DNA from: Bacteroidales bacterium
GTDB lineage: Bacteria > Bacteroidota > Bacteroidia > Bacteroidales > F082
DNA: 41,124 nt
Assembly (NCBI GenBank): GCA_029983675.1
Contig: JASBYY010000028.1
Span: 1 to 41,124 of the forward strand
Direction of reading: 5' to 3'
Each line of letters starts with the position of its first letter. Within the stretch, counting starts at the first letter, position 1. The notes below the pieces were generated by a model. The model was not told the DNA's origin and searched no databases. It worked only from the letters and a program-made list of their open reading frames with translations. Below are positions 16,107-24,679 of this stretch, one piece after another. The position numbers were made by a program, and so were the translations under genes.

Positions 16107-17846
16107 TCAATCAAGTAACACCATCTTATGGTTTTCTTTGTCGTAATAAAAACCAACAACCAAGACTTTCTCCTGAACCTGACACAATCCGCTAATTTCC
16201 AACTGATAAGCATCCATCGTATTGGAAACAAGAACCGTGCTTTTCAAGTTGCCTTTCCTGTCGAATACTTTTTTGAAGTAACAGCCGCCCTCTACCGACA
16301 ATGTGTAAACATTTTGTGCATCCATTAAGACATCGACAATCACGTCCTGAAAGCCATCCTGAAACTGATAAAAATATTCTTCGCCGCCATACAGAGAATT
16401 GTCAATCGCAAAATCATCGCCAGCAACGTTAAACACTTCAACGGTCGATACCGGTTTTTCCCAATTGTTATTATCGTATATCAATAAGGTTCCCGATGTG
16501 CCGTCGGTTACTGCTATTGCACCTTCACAACTCGCTATCTTCGGGTTGATGTAGGAATAGCCTATACGTAAATCCTTGTGAATCTGACCCAACCGCCCTA
16601 TGCGACCGACAGGCTTTTTATCGGCATCGTAAACATAAAACAAAGGTGTTTCCTCATAAAAGCGTTCCTCAAATGGATTTTGGTGCTCATCGGATAAACG
16701 AAAAAACGGGTAGCCTTTACATGATTTGAAAAAAAACAGCTTAAGCTCCTCTGAATAATAAAAGCTTTCATGTGATATATATGTAATGCTGTCAGTACTT
16801 CCGAACAGCTCCAACGGGACGAATGCCCTTTCCTTTTCGTTGTGAATGTTCTGGAAAACAAGGGCAGGGGCATTATAGTAGGCAATGCTGTTTCTTTCTC
16901 TATCTTCATATTTAAGATTGGGCAGAGAAACAGAAAACACCAGCGCGTCTCGGTCGATCATAAAGCCTGTAACACACATGGCAAGCGCCATGTTGTTGTC
17001 TCGCATCCTGAAATACTTTTCATGCTCGATGGAAACAAACGCCAATTCTTCGCTTTCACTCGGAACAAACCTTCCTGCAAATGATAGTCTGTCAGCTTTT
17101 TCAGACAGCGCATACAGATAAATACTGTTGTCCAATTCGTCATTAAATGCGAGAAAGCCTTTGCTGATCTTGGGAAAAGTGATATTGGACACAAGGGTGT
17201 TGCTGTCGGAAGGCACAGTCATGCTGCTGAATATGTTGGCTTTCTTGTAATTGCCGTCCTCACACTTTGAGACGGCAGGCTTGAATGAGATGATTCCTTC
17301 CCACAACTCACCGTAATAAGGCATCGGGGCCGCATGTCGGACCAAGGCGTCTGCAAATGCTCCGTTTACGACCTGGCAATCACCGCCCAGAAGCAAACGT
17401 CCTGATTTTCTGTCGATTTTCATAATAAAAGGTATGCGTGGATCTTCCGTCCTGAAGGCAAGAAAAGACTTGAAAGACAAATCCGTGTCATAAATCACAT
17501 CATCAAAATCGAATTTCCTTGCCACGTATTTTTTTGCCGCCTGTTCATTGGGCGAAGATGCTATCAAAATCATGGGATTGTCAGGAACACGCGCATAAAG
17601 CAACTCCTGAATGACATTGATTTCAGCTTCGCAGCGCGGACAGAACATCAACGGACAGAGGATGGCATAAACCGTGTCGTTGGCATTCGATATTCCAGAG
17701 AAATAATCGCTTAAAAGGTTTTCAGTTCCTTTGATCTGAGCCACTCTATGAAATGAATCGGCATTTGCAAGTTCATTGAGGTTCATTTGGGCTTGAACCA
17801 CGCCAAGCGACAGGAAGAAGGACAATAGCAGTAATGTTTTTTTCAT
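16107..17846 (-). CDS. Secreted thioredoxin-like / beta-propeller protein
   Basis: 579 aa with a signal peptide (LLLLSFFLSLGVVQA, then QMN). Residues ~40-150 look like a thioredoxin-like fold with LCPLMFCPRCEAEI: C64 and a CPRC pair (C69, C72) in the TlpA-type active-site place. From ~170 to the end, repeated strand patterns (FYVYDADKKPVGRIGRLG, GTLLIYDNNNW, VLVVGFYYDKENHKMVLLD) suggest a six-bladed propeller of the kind common in exported Bacteroidota proteins. Function is unknown. The gene is 94 bp downstream of a small exported three-Cys protein on the same strand, with a terminator hairpin between them, so the two may act together in periplasmic or surface disulfide chemistry (inference). 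Confidence 0.6.
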   Translation of the reverse strand: MKKTLLLLSFFLSLGVVQAQMNLNELANADSFHRVAQIKGTENLLSDYFSGISNANDTVYAILCPLMFCPRCEAEINVIQELLYARVPDNPMILIASSPNEQAAKKYVARKFDFDDVIYDTDLSFKSFLAFRTEDPRIPFIMKIDRKSGRLLLGGDCQVVNGAFADALVRHAAPMPYYGELWEGIISFKPAVSKCEDGNYKKANIFSSMTVPSDSNTLVSNITFPKISKGFLAFNDELDNSIYLYALSEKADRLSFAGRFVPSESEELAFVSIEHEKYFRMRDNNMALAMCVTGFMIDRDALVFSVSLPNLKYEDRERNSIAYYNAPALVFQNIHNEKERAFVPLELFGSTDSITYISHESFYYSEELKLFFFKSCKGYPFFRLSDEHQNPFEERFYEETPLFYVYDADKKPVGRIGRLGQIHKDLRIGYSYINPKIASCEGAIAVTDGTSGTLLIYDNNNWEKPVSTVEVFNVAGDDFAIDNSLYGGEEYFYQFQDGFQDVIVDVLMDAQNVYTLSVEGGCYFKKVFDRKGNLKSTVLVSNTMDAYQLEISGLCQVQEKVLVVGFYYDKENHKMVLLD

Positions 17847-17883
17847 GATGAGAGATTTTACTGTTTGATAACGTTCTTTTTAT

Positions 17884-17917
17884 AAAAAGATTGTCCGCAA
17901 CAACGTTACGGACAATC
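17884..17917 (-). terminator. Hairpin terminator between the small exported protein and the propeller gene
   Basis: On the minus strand GATTGTCCG and CGGACAATC form a perfect 9-bp stem with an 11-nt loop, followed by TTTTT. I find no TAnnTTTG box between it and the next gene, so the downstream gene may depend on read-through. Confidence 0.75.
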
Positions 17918-17940
17918 CTGAATTTGTGTTATAGGCTGTA

Positions 17941-18267
17941 TTACATATCTACACTTCCATCTTCGAAATTGACCTTTTCAATATCTACAACAATAGTATT
18001 TACACCATCGGTAACGACTGCCTTTCCCGTTGTCTCATTCCCTATTACTTCTTTACATACCATAACACATGGTCCAACACATGGTCTAAATAACCCAGCT
18101 CTTTCGCCATAGTATTTAACAGAGCCACCACCAGACTCTTTCGATTCTTTTTGCACTTCATTACCGGTGGTTTCTTTCTTTTCAACAGGATTTGTTTCGT
18201 GTGCAAAAACTGAAGTTGACAAAAACACAGCCAAAAATGCTGAAACTAAAATTTTTCTTGTTTTCAT
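17941..18267 (-). CDS. Small exported protein with a CX3CX3C motif
   Basis: 108 aa. A clean signal peptide (ILVSAFLAVFLSTSVFA, then HETN) is followed by a charged Lys/Glu-rich linker, a GGGS at 46-49, and a core with C63, C67 and C71 (PCVGPCVMVC). The C-terminus is acidic with strand-like VVTDGVNTIVVDIEKV. I recognise no family. It is not a lipoprotein. It has its own terminator and precedes the thioredoxin-like/propeller gene. The layout of a short exported peptide before a larger secreted partner recalls NVEALA-peptide/propeller pairs in Bacteroides, but the sequence is not NVEALA. Function unknown. Confidence 0.7.
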   Translation of the reverse strand: MKTRKILVSAFLAVFLSTSVFAHETNPVEKKETTGNEVQKESKESGGGSVKYYGERAGLFRPCVGPCVMVCKEVIGNETTGKAVVTDGVNTIVVDIEKVNFEDGSVDM

Positions 18268-18372
18268 TTTGATTGATTTAATAAATACTTAAATATGATC
18301 TGTTGTTCATCATGGTCTATTATAGCCCATGAATTCTCTGGCAAGAGTATCAAGGATTTCAACAATCACTTA

Positions 18373-18420
18373 TCCCCATTTATTGGGATTTTTCTACGAA
18401 AACATCCCAATAAATGGGGA
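18373..18420. repeat. Perfect 17-bp inverted repeat
   Basis: TCCCCATTTATTGGGAT (18373-18389) is repeated in perfect inverse at 18404-18420 around a 14-nt loop. Each arm also contains a small CCCA...TGGG palindrome. It lies between the DUF5723 gene and the small exported protein gene, both on the minus strand. No strong T-run follows on either strand. It may be a terminator without a U-tract, a regulator site, or a MITE-like repeat. Confidence 0.65.
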
Positions 18421-18497
18421 CAGCTCTTCTTTTTTCCGTTCCGGCAGTGGGTAAATGGATTGCGGATTTTGTAAAACAACGCTAATCCTCAAAACAC

Positions 18498-19925
18498 TCA
18501 CCACCCAAATTCCTGCACATCATCGCCCATCACAATCCTCTTGCGGTTCACCTTGTTATGGGTGAACATCAAGCCCACTTGCGCACTGAATTGGCGTGCA
18601 TTGGCGGGGTCGAACACCGAAACAATATTGTTGGTGGCGGCGTACAGATAGAAATAATAGAAGTGCATGCCCACACCAAGTCCGAAATTCGTATAACAAT
18701 AGGGCGTGGCGGTATAAGTGGCGACAAGGTCGAACACATCGATGAAAGTGGCATTATAGGCCAAGGTGAAAGACGGGATAAACTCCTTGCCCGCGAACCA
18801 GCCTTGCAGTTGCGCTGTGGCACGGTGATCGGGATTGATGTCGTAGAAACCACGGAGCAACATATTGGTATTCAGCCCTGTGATGTATTTTTGCGTTTCC
18901 CCTTCCAATCCGAGATACTGCGACAGGGTGTCGAGATACTGTTGACGGTATTCTTTGTCATTGACCAACAGGCGGAACTGATGGGGATCGAAACCGTCGA
19001 AAACCACACTGCCGTCCTGATACAGGGTTCCGGCGTTCTTCGGACTGCCTTTAATATGCATGGCATTTCGCTTCCAGACAATAAAACCCAAATCGTTGAG
19101 AGCTGCCGCCACACCGAAATGCTCATCCAACTTATACTCGGCGCCCAAATCTATGCCCAGTCCGGGATTGCGATACAAGGACCCGAAGTGAAAATGACCA
19201 TCGGCGAACCTGAACTTGCCATTTTCAAAAGTAAACGCATTTGGCGAGCAAACATCCATGTCAATTTGGTCGGTTAAGCGCAAAGCATAGGTATCGGGAT
19301 CGGTGAAAAGCCGCATATTGATGCTTTTCGAGCGCACATTGGCGAAACCCATGAGGAACTTGGCCCTTGCGCCGAGCGACAGTTTATCACTCAGGTTAAG
19401 CTGATAGCCGAAGTTCAGTTCTGAAAAAGCCTTCGCATCGACCGACATGTCGATGTTGGCGGGATGGCTTTCCCCCATGAATGCGCTATTGCCTTTTGCA
19501 AAAAGCGTAACCAGATCCCTTGAAAAAGTGCAAGCGCCCTGGGTGCGGAAACGATAGCTAAAGGTAAAAAAGCCCGTTTTCAACTGCCTGCCGCAGCTAA
19601 ACACATCGATACTGGAGCTTACGCCCAACTTGTTCATGTCCTTCAAACCGGCATCGACTGTCGTCATATTAATGGCCACCGGATAGCCTTCGCTGTCGAA
19701 GCGGAACAGATCATCGTAGAACAACCCCGAATTGCGAAATGCGTTGGAGAAGTTACCACAACCTATTCCGAAGTAGCCGAAATACGGCGAATCGGTGGCC
19801 GCATTGGAAAAAGCGTTATTCGGATTGAATCGCATGAAATCGACCGGACTGGCTTCCTGAGCGAACGAAGCCATGGAAACGGATAGCGACAATACCGCCG
19901 CGATGAAAATTGTCATTCTTTTCAT
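18498..19925 (-). CDS. DUF5723 outer-membrane beta-barrel protein
   Basis: 475 aa with a signal peptide (IFIAAVLSLSVSMASFAQ). After the early NPNNAFSNAATDSPYFGY-like segment come repeated amphipathic strands ending with a typical barrel pattern (FGLGVGMHFYYFYLYAAT, FSAQVGLMFTHNK). This fits DUF5723, a Bacteroidota outer-membrane family of unknown function. It starts 24 bp after the end of a large lipoprotein gene on the same strand and is probably co-transcribed with it. A structural or envelope-complex role together with that lipoprotein is inferred from pairing only. Confidence 0.72.
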   Translation of the reverse strand: MKRMTIFIAAVLSLSVSMASFAQEASPVDFMRFNPNNAFSNAATDSPYFGYFGIGCGNFSNAFRNSGLFYDDLFRFDSEGYPVAINMTTVDAGLKDMNKLGVSSSIDVFSCGRQLKTGFFTFSYRFRTQGACTFSRDLVTLFAKGNSAFMGESHPANIDMSVDAKAFSELNFGYQLNLSDKLSLGARAKFLMGFANVRSKSINMRLFTDPDTYALRLTDQIDMDVCSPNAFTFENGKFRFADGHFHFGSLYRNPGLGIDLGAEYKLDEHFGVAAALNDLGFIVWKRNAMHIKGSPKNAGTLYQDGSVVFDGFDPHQFRLLVNDKEYRQQYLDTLSQYLGLEGETQKYITGLNTNMLLRGFYDINPDHRATAQLQGWFAGKEFIPSFTLAYNATFIDVFDLVATYTATPYCYTNFGLGVGMHFYYFYLYAATNNIVSVFDPANARQFSAQVGLMFTHNKVNRKRIVMGDDVQEFGW

Positions 19926-19949
19926 TTCTTTACTCCTTTTTATACTTTC

Positions 19950-21476
19950 TTACTTTTTAATCGGATAAACCATGCCATCATAAACCATCTTGGCCCGAAG
20001 CGCCATATTAAGACGCTGACCGGCATTCAGCTCTACGTCTTTGCCTTCCGTGTCAATATGGTAATGGACTATCAGCTTGTCGGAATGCAACAACTGACGG
20101 ATACGTTCGGTCGTCAATGCGATCTCGATTTCGGATTGTTGCATGGCGCCATCAAAAGATCCGTGCAACACAAAAGCATCATCGAAAAACGTCTCGGTCA
20201 CCTCTCCTGTCGTAGAATTATAGAAAAAGGCCTGCACACTGATGTTGAACGGTATGTCCGTTCGTACCAGCATATTCAGAACCACTTCTTTAAGTAAATC
20301 CAAGGAATCGTAATTTGACAAATTCATATTCACCGTGTCGATATATGTGACACTCGGCACATTGAACTTAAACGGAATCTCCACATCAATCTTTGTATCG
20401 ATAGAAGTCGTGTCAGCCACTTCGAATACCGTGTTCAGGCTGTCAGGATTCAAGGAGAAAACGGCTGACGAGTAGGCCTGTTGCTGGTTGGTGTTCAACA
20501 CGCCGCTGACGTTTTCATTAAACACTTCGACATAGCCGCTCGATGGACGAATATCGACGACAACCGGAACATGGTCGAAGATAGTGTATGGCTCGCTGCC
20601 ACCCCCAAGAATCATGGCCGTATCGATGCGCAATTGAGCCGGCAGCGCAAAACTGTTGCGTTCACGCAGCTTAACCTTGGCATCGAGAAACATGGCCGAT
20701 CCCGTCAGACTATTCGGAAACAAGCTAAAGGTCGAGTCAATCTTATGGTAAGATTGAAACACGCTGACACTTCCACTCATACGGCTCAACTTAAAGTCGT
20801 TGAGGTTCAGCGCAAACGTGGTGTTATACTGTTGTGCGGCTAAACTTTGCACCGACAGATGTACCTCGAAAGTCAAATCTATGGTGTTGGCGGTCTGGGT
20901 CTCATAGCGAAGCCCTGTCAAATCGAAGACATTTTCTTCTAACGAAGGATTGATATCAAAATGCATGGCGTTGCCATCGGCATCAATGATATTATGGGCA
21001 ATCATATTGATGCGTTGCACACCGGAAAGGTTCGTTGTCAACCGCAGCTTCATCATTCCCGACTTAATATCCGCCGACATCACGCCGATTTTTTCGGAAG
21101 TGAGCGTAATGGTTCTTTGGAAACGCAGCACAGTGTCCATCGGAGCCGGCAGCACAATGGGAATCGGATTATCGAAAGAATACGTTTCCTCGAACTGCTG
21201 GTCTTTGAAATACATAAAATCTGCTCCTTTTATGGCATCGTCAATGGAATAGCTGTAAACAAAACGCAGATGCCCGTTTTCATCGTTTTCGATCACGCCG
21301 TTTTTGTTTAAGGCGCTGATAACCTCGCCTATGCTTCGTGTCGCAGAAGAAACAGGCAGCCGCCAATCGCCGGAAGCCTCAACACCTTCAAAACGGTCAA
21401 AGTCATAATGGTTCTTGTTGCATGAGGCAAAAGCCAGCAGCAAAACCATCATCAAAAAAAACTGCTCTTTTCTCAT
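19950..21476 (-). CDS. Large lipoprotein of unknown function, paired with DUF5723 protein
   Basis: 508 aa. The lipoprotein signal MMVLLLAFASC gives Cys19, followed by NKNHYDFDRFEGVEASGDW. The rest is rich in beta-strands with repeated Ig/sandwich-like stretches (TIDLTFEVHLSVQSL, VTYIDTVNMNLSNYDSLDL, IEIALTTERIRQLL). No catalytic motif is visible and I do not recognise a named family. It is probably anchored to the outer membrane. The stop is 24 bp before the DUF5723 barrel gene, so the two look like a two-part envelope unit. It begins 64 bp after hutI on the same strand. Confidence 0.7.
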   Translation of the reverse strand: MRKEQFFLMMVLLLAFASCNKNHYDFDRFEGVEASGDWRLPVSSATRSIGEVISALNKNGVIENDENGHLRFVYSYSIDDAIKGADFMYFKDQQFEETYSFDNPIPIVLPAPMDTVLRFQRTITLTSEKIGVMSADIKSGMMKLRLTTNLSGVQRINMIAHNIIDADGNAMHFDINPSLEENVFDLTGLRYETQTANTIDLTFEVHLSVQSLAAQQYNTTFALNLNDFKLSRMSGSVSVFQSYHKIDSTFSLFPNSLTGSAMFLDAKVKLRERNSFALPAQLRIDTAMILGGGSEPYTIFDHVPVVVDIRPSSGYVEVFNENVSGVLNTNQQQAYSSAVFSLNPDSLNTVFEVADTTSIDTKIDVEIPFKFNVPSVTYIDTVNMNLSNYDSLDLLKEVVLNMLVRTDIPFNISVQAFFYNSTTGEVTETFFDDAFVLHGSFDGAMQQSEIEIALTTERIRQLLHSDKLIVHYHIDTEGKDVELNAGQRLNMALRAKMVYDGMVYPIKK

Positions 21477-21540
21477 TATTCCTGGTTTTTAATTATTATT
21501 TTAACAAGTCAACAAGGCTTTTCTAACCTTTGTAAACAAC

Positions 21541-22782
21541 TCACACCAACTTACCGTTCAAGATGACTTTGGACACCTTGTTGGCTCCATAATAGTAAGG
21601 CATGAACTCAAGTCGCGCCATGGGTTGCGTGATGATGAGGTTGGCAAGTTTCCCCTTGGTAATGCTCCCCACCTGTTCGCTCACATCCATGGCATACGCT
21701 GTGTTCAGCGTGGTGGCGTTCAGGGCCTCTTCGGGTGTCAGTCGGTAACGGATGCAGGCCATAGAGAGAATAAGCTGCATATTGCCCGATGGCGATGTCC
21801 CCGGATTGAAGTCGGAGGCCATGGCGACAGGCAAGCCGTTGCGGATCATCTCACGGGCCGGCGACAAGGGCAGGTTCAAGAAGAAAGCGCAGCCCGGAAG
21901 AATGGTAGGCATGGTTTCGGTGCCTTTCAAACACTCGATTTCAGCCTGTCCCATCTGTTCCAAGTGGTCCACCGAAATAGCGCCGTACTTCACGCCGACC
22001 TGCACTCCTCCCGAGACGGCCATCTCGTTGGCGTGGATCTTGGGGCGCATACCGTATTTGAGCCCCGCCATCAGGATGCGTTCGGTATCTTCAACCGTAA
22101 AAAAGCCATCATCACAAAACACATCAATAAAGTCGGCAAGGTCTTCGGAAGCCACCAACGGAATCATCTCGTTGATGACCAAATCGACATAATCGCTCTG
22201 ATGGCCACGATATTCCATCGGGATGCCGTGTGCGCCTAAGAAATTCGCCTTGATAAGCATCGGGGAGTTTTCCTTCAAACGCCGAATGACACGCAGCAGC
22301 TTCAATTCGCTCTCCGTCGTCAAGCCGTAGCCGCTCTTAATTTCAATGGCGCCTGTCCCCATGCGCATCACCTCTTCGAGACGCTGCAAAGCCATGTCGT
22401 ACAGCGCATCCTCCGAGGCCTCCGCCGTAGCCTTGGCCGAATTGAGAATGCCGCCGCCACGCTTGGCAATGTCCTCATAGCTCAAGCCTCGAATTTTATC
22501 GACAAATTCCAACTCACGCGAGTTGGCATAGACAATATGCGTATGCGAATCGCAGAAACAAGGCAACACCATGCCGCCCTTGGCATCCACAACACGATGG
22601 TTTTCAGACAAATATTTCTTTCCCGATTCGGAATCCATCCTGCCATAGTCGGCGATTTTCTTCCCTTTTAACAGCACGAAAGCGTTTTGAACACGTCCCG
22701 TCTCGGCCATTTCGGCACCGGATTTCAGCAATTTGCCGGATTCGTCGATGCCAGCCAATTCACTAATATTGATGATAAGCAT
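21541..22782 (-). CDS. hutI: Imidazolonepropionase HutI
   Basis: 413 aa, the usual length. HutI opens imidazolone-5-propionate to formiminoglutamate, the third step of histidine breakdown. The amidohydrolase signature is present: metal motif CDSHTHIV, GIKSGYGL-type EIKSGYGLTTESELKLLR, KIHANE, VDHLEQM, and MASDFNPGTSPSGN near the C-terminus. I chose the ATG at 22782 (MLIINISELAG); the upstream frame adds 14 residues and overlaps the -7 box at 22800-22807. Its product is the substrate of FtcD, encoded ~7 kb away. Confidence 0.95.
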   Translation of the reverse strand: MLIINISELAGIDESGKLLKSGAEMAETGRVQNAFVLLKGKKIADYGRMDSESGKKYLSENHRVVDAKGGMVLPCFCDSHTHIVYANSRELEFVDKIRGLSYEDIAKRGGGILNSAKATAEASEDALYDMALQRLEEVMRMGTGAIEIKSGYGLTTESELKLLRVIRRLKENSPMLIKANFLGAHGIPMEYRGHQSDYVDLVINEMIPLVASEDLADFIDVFCDDGFFTVEDTERILMAGLKYGMRPKIHANEMAVSGGVQVGVKYGAISVDHLEQMGQAEIECLKGTETMPTILPGCAFFLNLPLSPAREMIRNGLPVAMASDFNPGTSPSGNMQLILSMACIRYRLTPEEALNATTLNTAYAMDVSEQVGSITKGKLANLIITQPMARLEFMPYYYGANKVSKVILNGKLV

Positions 22783-22799
22783 GATCCTAAATTTTCCTG

Positions 22800-22807
22800 C
22801 AAAGATA
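22800..22807 (-). promoter_or_regulatory. Bacteroidota -7 box for hutI
   Basis: TATCTTTG on the minus strand, 18 bp before the chosen start. It supports the start at 22782, because the longer frame would begin upstream of the box. Confidence 0.6.
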
Positions 22808-22850
22808 GTTTTTTTAACTATCACCTGATTAGCATCGAAAAATATTCCGT

Positions 22851-22881
22851 TTTCTACATCTCAAGAAAAACACTATTTTTG
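22851..22881 (+). promoter_or_regulatory. Bacteroidota promoter for the 22909 lipoprotein
   Basis: TTTC, 19 bp, TATTTTTG. The -7 box is a full match and the -33 box has one mismatch. It is divergent from the hutI box 44 bp away. Confidence 0.65.
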
Positions 22882-22908
22882 CCCATCGAATATCAAATAT
22901 ACGCAACG

Positions 22909-23541
22909 ATGAAGAACTTATTGGCCATTTGTGTCGCTGTACTCATGCTAAGTGCCTGCGGCAATCGCAACGGAAAAGAAATCGGAAAACCCGTCACACT
23001 TCCAGAACCCACTGAAAAACAAAGCGTTGTTTACGAAACCGACACCATCCGAATTGTTTCGGACAACGACTTGAAACTTCTTGTGCAACCCAAGTTCAGT
23101 GGCATGACGGGTTTTGAGACCATATCGAACGAAAACGAATACCTGAGTTTTGAAAAGGTCGTCGGCAACAGCCTCATCGCCAGTTCAAGAACGGGCGTCT
23201 TACGCACGCTTACCGTTTACAGCCTCGACAACGGAGAAAAACAATTTGAAACAAGCCATTACAACGGCGGCATCGAACCCGACGGAGACGGTAAAGGATT
23301 CACTTTCAAGGTTCTCAGTGCAAATTACACCATTCGCTGGAATGAAACTGCCGGAGCATGGGAAAACGAAGATAATATTCCCGAAATGTACCGAAGCGAA
23401 GATCTGGAGACGGCTAAAAGCGATTTCGCATCTGACCTTTTCGATGGCTTGTCAATCGGATTGTATATTGAAAAGCATTTCGACATCGCCAGCGGCGAAG
23501 TGAAAGACACCGGATTTTTCTATTGGAAATACGTGGAATAA
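22909..23541 (+). CDS. Lipoprotein of unknown function
   Basis: 210 aa. Signal peptide with lipobox (CVAVLMLSAC, Cys17), then a polar linker and a beta-rich domain containing LVQPKFSGMTGFETI, SSRTGVLRTLTVYSL, a degenerate GKGFTFKVLSANYTIRW and a C-terminal KDTGFFYWKYVE. No family or active site recognised. The start is set by the lipobox and by the promoter at 22851-22881; the frame stays open further upstream across that promoter. It is 72 bp ahead of a periplasmic thioredoxin gene on the same strand. Confidence 0.75.
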   Translation: MKNLLAICVAVLMLSACGNRNGKEIGKPVTLPEPTEKQSVVYETDTIRIVSDNDLKLLVQPKFSGMTGFETISNENEYLSFEKVVGNSLIASSRTGVLRTLTVYSLDNGEKQFETSHYNGGIEPDGDGKGFTFKVLSANYTIRWNETAGAWENEDNIPEMYRSEDLETAKSDFASDLFDGLSIGLYIEKHFDIASGEVKDTGFFYWKYVE

Positions 23542-23613
23542 GCCACATCGCGCCTGACAAAACAAAAAGTCAGAAATAATTATTCAACGAAAACACATCA
23601 TAAACAACTGAAA

Positions 23614-24036
23614 ATGAAAGTTAAAACCATAGCGCTATTAGCATTCCTCGCCCTTTCAGCCGCTGGTTTGCAAGCCCAAACTGTCAATAAGCTCAACTAC
23701 GACAGGTTCATCAAGGAGGTGTGGGATTTTGAGAAAAACCCGAAAGAACTGGTATATAAAGGCGACCTGCCCTGTGTCATTGATTTTTATGCCGATTGGT
23801 GCGGTCCTTGCCGCCGCGTGGCACCCATCATGGAAAAGTTAGCCAAAGACTACGAAGGCAAAATCATAATATATAAGGTGAATGTCGATCAGGAAAAACA
23901 GCTTGCCGCCACTTTTGAAGCCAAAAGCATTCCTATGGTGCTGTTCTTCCCCAAGAAAGGCCAGCCCTTGATGCAAGTCGGCGCCCTAAGCGAATCCCAG
24001 TTCAAGGAAATCATCGACAAGAACCTGCTCCCATAA
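23614..24036 (+). CDS. Exported thioredoxin-family protein
   Basis: 140 aa. A signal peptide (IALLAFLALSAAGLQA, then QTV) sends it to the periplasm. The thioredoxin fold is complete: WCGPC active site (C63, C66) after VIDFYAD, and the cis-Pro loop SIPMV. It lacks the extra TlpA insert. It probably catalyses thiol-disulfide exchange outside the cytoplasm; the partner is unknown. The stop is 4 bp before the WbqC-family gene, so translation of the two is likely coupled. Confidence 0.9.
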   Translation: MKVKTIALLAFLALSAAGLQAQTVNKLNYDRFIKEVWDFEKNPKELVYKGDLPCVIDFYADWCGPCRRVAPIMEKLAKDYEGKIIIYKVNVDQEKQLAATFEAKSIPMVLFFPKKGQPLMQVGALSESQFKEIIDKNLLP

Positions 24037-24040
24037 CCCG

Positions 24041-24646
24041 ATGGCGCTGTTTTCGACGGCATACTTCCCTTGTATCAGCTATGTGGCTCAAGCCTTGAAA
24101 GCCGAGCCGTTTTGCATCGAGCTATACGAGACCTACCCCAAGCAGACCTACCGCAACCGTTGCGTGGTGATGACCGCCAACGGCGTGGAAAGCCTTAGTG
24201 TTCCCGTGCTCAAAACCTACGGCAGTCACACCATGACAAAGGACATCGGTGTCAGCGACCATACGCCGTGGCAGCAGATACACCGACGCTGCTTGGAATC
24301 CGCCTATCGTAACGCCCCTTTTTTCGAACATTACTACCCTGCCATTGAGCCTATTTTCAAAACACGTTTTGAGTGGTTGGTCGAATTGAATGAAGCCGCG
24401 TTGAAAGCCATATTCAACATGTTGAAAATCGACAAGCAAATTCAGTATTCCACTGATTTTGAAAGAACTGTTTCTGATGATTTTCGAACCGTCTTCAACG
24501 CCAAAGCACGCCTTGAAACCATGTCGCTGCCCGCCTATTATCAAGTATTCGAAACCAAATTCCCTTTTGCCCCCGACCTTAGCATCCTCGACTTGATTTT
24601 CAATGAAGGACCGGAAAGCCAGTTCTATCTGGACCGCATCGTATAG
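24041..24646 (+). CDS. WbqC-family protein
   Basis: 201 aa, cytosolic. It fits the WbqC family: TAYFPCISYVAQAL at the N-terminus, ETYPKQTYRNRC, then LSVPVLK and the DHTPWQQIHRRCLESAYRNAPFF block. Members are found in O-antigen and surface-polysaccharide loci and in isolated positions in Bacteroidota; some relatives are proposed acyl- or aminotransferase-like proteins, but activity is unproven. It starts 4 bp after the thioredoxin gene and ends 33 bp from the convergent 7TM-HD gene. Confidence 0.82.
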   Translation: MALFSTAYFPCISYVAQALKAEPFCIELYETYPKQTYRNRCVVMTANGVESLSVPVLKTYGSHTMTKDIGVSDHTPWQQIHRRCLESAYRNAPFFEHYYPAIEPIFKTRFEWLVELNEAALKAIFNMLKIDKQIQYSTDFERTVSDDFRTVFNAKARLETMSLPAYYQVFETKFPFAPDLSILDLIFNEGPESQFYLDRIV

Positions 24647-24679
24647 GAAATCCGTATCGGAACGAATGTGCTCCCCCCG

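Noticed and set aside
18325..18330. A sigma70-like TATAAT (minus strand) before the small exported protein gene
   Set aside because: The window otherwise uses TAnnTTTG boxes, and no suitably spaced -35 element is present.
18558..19277. A 239-codon plus-strand frame opposite the DUF5723 gene
   Set aside because: It has no start context, no domain, and is antisense to a gene with a clear signal peptide and barrel strands.
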